33,422 nucleotides of DNA from Prochlorococcus sp. AG-388-D03 (lineage in GTDB: Bacteria; Cyanobacteriota; Cyanobacteriia; PCC-6307; Cyanobiaceae), in NCBI GenBank assembly GCA_003279875.1, contig QCGN01000013.1, forward strand, positions 1 through 33,422. The letters are read 5' to 3'. Position 1 is the stretch's first letter. Each line of letters begins with the position of its first letter. Shown here piece after piece: positions 30,975 to 33,422 of this stretch. The notes beneath the pieces are model-generated. The model was not told the origin of the DNA, ran no database searches, and saw only the letters and a list, made by a program, of their open reading frames with translations. A program made the translations under genes and the position numbers.

Positions 30975-33234
30975 TAATTTATCAAATACCTCTTTCAAGT
31001 TTGAGGTATTGCTTGATATTGGTAGTCATAGTAATAGCTTTTCTTATTTAGATGGTAATAATCTTGGTGTAGAAGTTGGTGACATTGTTTCAGTAAAACT
31101 TAAAGGCAGATTATTAAATGGGCTAACGATTGCTAAAAACCCTTTTTTAAAAAAAGATAAAAGTACAAAATATTTTGATGAAAAATCTGAATTTAAATAT
31201 TTGTTTATACAAAGTATTGTCCAAAAAAAAGTGATTCAAGACTGGTGGAGAGAATGGTTGGAAGCTCTCGCTTTTCTTTATCGTGTAAGCAGCTTGAAAA
31301 TGTTTAAAACAGCTTTCCCTCCTGGCTGGATTGGTAAACATAAAAAAATATCTCAAAACTGTAAATATCAATTTTGGATTGAATTGCATCCAGAGTTGCA
31401 ATTCATTAAGGATGAATTAACTAAAAGAGAACTTTCATTAGTCAGCATATTAAACCTTAAAGGGAAATGGCAAAGTGATTTAATCAAGTTTGGTTTTAAT
31501 TCAAAACTTATAAATTCAATGGTTAGTAAAAAACTTTTAACAAAGTATAAAAGGAAAAAAATATTTAATACCAAATTAAGTTCTTTTAAAAATGATTGTT
31601 TTGAATTAAAAAGACCCAATCTTACTGAGGAGCAAAAAAAAGTATATTTCGAAATGCAAGAGATGCAACCTGGAGATGTCTGTTTGCTATGGGGAGAAAC
31701 AGGATCTGGTAAAACAGAAGTTTATATGAGAATGGCTGAAGATCAACTGCTAAATCAAAAAAGCTGTCTAATATTAGCTCCAGAAATCGGATTAATTCCT
31801 CAACTTATTGATAGATTTAGTAAAAGATTTAAAAGTGAGGTCTTTGAGTATCACAGTAATTGTTCTTCGAGGCATAGAACTTTAGTTTGGAAAAAGATAA
31901 TAGATGAAGATGAACCTCTTATAGTTATTGGGACAAGATCCGCAGTATTCCTTCCTATTAAGAATTTAGGCTTAATAATAATGGATGAAGAACATGACGT
32001 TTCATATAAGCAAGATAGTCCAATGCCTTGTTACGATGCAAGAGATGTTGCTCTTGAAAGAGTAAAAAGAGTTCCAGCAAAGTTAATTTTTGGAAGTGCA
32101 ACCCCCTCAATGAGGACTTGGAAAAGTGCTGTTTTCGAACAGAAATTCAGGTTACTGAGAATGAAAGAGAGAATTTCTAGTACTGAAATACCGGAAATTA
32201 AAGTTGTTGATATGCGTTGTGAATTTAAAAAGGGAAATACAAAAATTTTTTGCGTTGAATTATTAGAATTAATTTCTAAGCTTAAAGAGAATCAGGAGCA
32301 AGCAATAGTTTTGATTCCTAGAAGAGGTTATGGTGGTTTTCTGAGTTGTAGAAATTGTGGATTTATAATAAATTGTCCAAATTGTGATGTTCCTTTATCC
32401 GTTCATGTAGGTTCAAAAGGTAAGCAGTGGCTTAACTGTCACTGGTGTGACCATAAAGCAAAACTTATCAGCTCTTGTCCAGATTGCGAATCAAATGCCT
32501 TTAAGCCTTTTGGTATAGGTACTCAAAGAGTTATTGAGTTCTTGAATAATGAATTTCCCGAATTGAAGATACTTCGTTTTGATAGAGACACCACCTCAGG
32601 TAAAGATGGTCATAGAAATATTCTTTCAAAGTTTTCTAATGGAGACGCGGATATTCTTGTCGGGACTCAAATGTTGGCAAAAGGTATTGATATGCCCAAT
32701 GTTACTCTTTCAGTGGTTATTGCTGCAGATGGATTACTTCACCGTCCAGACATTTCTGCAGAAGAAAAGTCATTACAATTGTTTCTACAATTAGCAGGCA
32801 GAGCAGGTAGAGCTAACAAGACAGGAAAAGTTGTTTTTCAAACATATAAACCAAGTCATCCTGTGATCTCATATCTTAAAAATAGAGATTATGAGGGATT
32901 TTTAGCTGAAAACTCTAAATTAAGAAAGGATGCAAAACTTTTTCCTTTTTGCAAGGTATGCCTTTTAAAAGTTTCTGGTGAGAACTACGAATGTACAGAA
33001 ATTACGGCAGCTAAATTGGCGAAATATTTAATAAGTTTTTGTAAAGATAATAAGTGGAAGGTAGTTGGTCCTGCTCCAAGTCTAATTGCAAAAGTTGGCA
33101 ATAAATTTAGGTGGCAAATATTAATACATGGTCCAGAAAACTCAGAATTGCCTTTGCCAGATAGGTCTAATCTGTGGCAACAAATTCCTAAAAATGTGTT
33201 TTTATCACTTGATCTGAATCCGGTTGAGTTATAG
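30958..33234 (+). CDS. priA: Primosomal replication-restart helicase PriA
   Basis: PriA recognises stalled or D-loop forks and reloads the replicative helicase. The 758-residue protein has an N-terminal DNA-binding domain (FEVLLDIGSHSNSFSYLDG through about residue 110), Walker A GETGSGKT (246-253), Walker B DEEH (343-346), SATPSMRTW motif III, the 8-Cys zinc region at 464-510 (CRNCGF, CPNCDVPL, CHWCDHK, CPDCES) and motifs GTQMLAKGID and QLAGRAGRANKTG. The start is a TTG at 30958; an in-frame stop at 30946 excludes an upstream start, and no ATG exists in the N-terminal domain. Its stop abuts the next gene's stop. Confidence 0.95.
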   Translation: MKPASNNLSNTSFKFEVLLDIGSHSNSFSYLDGNNLGVEVGDIVSVKLKGRLLNGLTIAKNPFLKKDKSTKYFDEKSEFKYLFIQSIVQKKVIQDWWREWLEALAFLYRVSSLKMFKTAFPPGWIGKHKKISQNCKYQFWIELHPELQFIKDELTKRELSLVSILNLKGKWQSDLIKFGFNSKLINSMVSKKLLTKYKRKKIFNTKLSSFKNDCFELKRPNLTEEQKKVYFEMQEMQPGDVCLLWGETGSGKTEVYMRMAEDQLLNQKSCLILAPEIGLIPQLIDRFSKRFKSEVFEYHSNCSSRHRTLVWKKIIDEDEPLIVIGTRSAVFLPIKNLGLIIMDEEHDVSYKQDSPMPCYDARDVALERVKRVPAKLIFGSATPSMRTWKSAVFEQKFRLLRMKERISSTEIPEIKVVDMRCEFKKGNTKIFCVELLELISKLKENQEQAIVLIPRRGYGGFLSCRNCGFIINCPNCDVPLSVHVGSKGKQWLNCHWCDHKAKLISSCPDCESNAFKPFGIGTQRVIEFLNNEFPELKILRFDRDTTSGKDGHRNILSKFSNGDADILVGTQMLAKGIDMPNVTLSVVIAADGLLHRPDISAEEKSLQLFLQLAGRAGRANKTGKVVFQTYKPSHPVISYLKNRDYEGFLAENSKLRKDAKLFPFCKVCLLKVSGENYECTEITAAKLAKYLISFCKDNKWKVVGPAPSLIAKVGNKFRWQILIHGPENSELPLPDRSNLWQQIPKNVFLSLDLNPVEL

Positions 33235-33422
33235 CTAATTAGAGGGAAGTTCTGGATAGTTGGAACCTATCTGGTATCTATAAAACCTTATGAAATAAGT
33301 AACTATCATTAACAATAAAATAAGTAAAAACCCTAAGAATAATTGGTTCCAATTCCAGAATGAAAACTCTAGAGTATTAAATTCTCCAGGGATTAATTGC
33401 CACTTTATAATGTTTTTAGAAA
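33235..33422 (-). CDS. DUF3153-type membrane protein, C-terminal 61 residues (cut by window edge)
   Basis: The reverse frame from the edge to TAG at 33235-33237 encodes QLIPGEFNTLEFSFWNWNQL, one transmembrane helix (LFLGFLLILLLMIVTYFI) and a basic tail ending NYPELPSN. The PG-x-x-x-T-L-x-F-S-F-W-N-W pattern followed by a single helix fits my recollection of cyanobacterial DUF3153 proteins, which commonly lie beside priA. The stop codon directly abuts the priA stop with no spacer. The N-terminal domain is outside the window, so the call rests on the tail alone. Confidence 0.7.
   Translation of the reverse strand, partial: SKNIIKWQLIPGEFNTLEFSFWNWNQLFLGFLLILLLMIVTYFIRFYRYQIGSNYPELPSN

Noticed and set aside
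31147..31619. Two reverse open frames (84 and 83 codons) inside priA
   Set aside because: Shadow frames of the intact PriA N-terminal region, rich in Phe and Leu from antisense of Lys/Asn codons.
1..33422. Phage, transposon, integron, toxin-antitoxin or defence island
   Set aside because: No integrase, transposase, restriction, toxin or Cas-type protein is seen. Except for the 62-residue gene, base composition is uniform, and neither tRNA is flanked by a direct repeat or a foreign-looking gene.

Overview
The window is about 31% GC (estimated by eye), gene-dense, and carries an oxygenic-photosynthesis core: cytochrome f, Rieske protein, PsaF, PsaJ, a high-light-inducible protein, and the tetrapyrrole genes hemL and hemC. 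Very short spacers, overlapping convergent gene ends, single-copy housekeeping genes and a hyperconserved 62-residue protein point to a marine picocyanobacterium. It is most likely a high-light-adapted Prochlorococcus. This assignment comes from recognising protein families and gene order, not from a database search. I see no insertion sequence, phage, CRISPR array, integron or rRNA; the window reads as core genome.

Layout. 1-5001 holds a reverse-strand photosynthesis and export block: lgt (partial), petA, petC, then a forward DUF3067 gene head-to-head with petC, followed by tatC, a small membrane protein and an RqcH/NEMF-family gene. 5052-9032 holds gmk forward, psaJ and psaF reverse, then tsaD, an hli gene and a cation/proton antiporter forward. 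9033-11877 is a reverse translation block: gltX, tRNA-Asp, the 62-residue hyperconserved protein, tRNA-Trp, rplS and a PepSY-type membrane protein. 11966-17046 holds map forward, an SDR gene reverse, then forward genes for a DRTGG protein, a DprA/Smf-like Rossmann protein, YajQ, a 69-residue unknown and a prohibitin-type SPFH protein. 17049-19419 holds hemL and xthA in reverse. 19491-22685 is forward: two unknowns, larC and a UPF0104-type membrane protein. 22682-26116 is reverse: an Fe(III)-type ABC permease, a COG0523 GTPase with a 21-bp His-encoding tandem repeat, a pterin carbinolamine dehydratase and a YjbQ protein. 26225-33422 holds an M32 carboxypeptidase and ppa forward, hemC and rpoD reverse, priA forward, and the C-terminal end of a DUF3153-type gene reverse.

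How the genes fit together. petC-petA encode two subunits of the cytochrome b6f complex. The Rieske precursor carries a twin arginine, and tatC, the Tat translocase core, lies about 400 bp away. psaF and psaJ encode a neighbouring pair of photosystem I subunits. hemL and hemC serve the chlorophyll/heme pathway that begins with the glutamyl-tRNA made by GltX. The metal-related genes (iron permease, COG0523 GTPase, LarC) sit close together around 20.5-25.3 kb.

I found no obviously new multi-gene defence or mobile system. The best leads are local: the hyperconserved 62-residue gene between two tRNAs, a promoter and small upstream ORF overlapping the priA start, a perfect 11-bp hairpin between two divergent genes, a LarC gene with no other lar gene nearby, the His-repeat GTPase beside a pterin dehydratase and YjbQ, and the DUF3067 gene head-to-head with petC.
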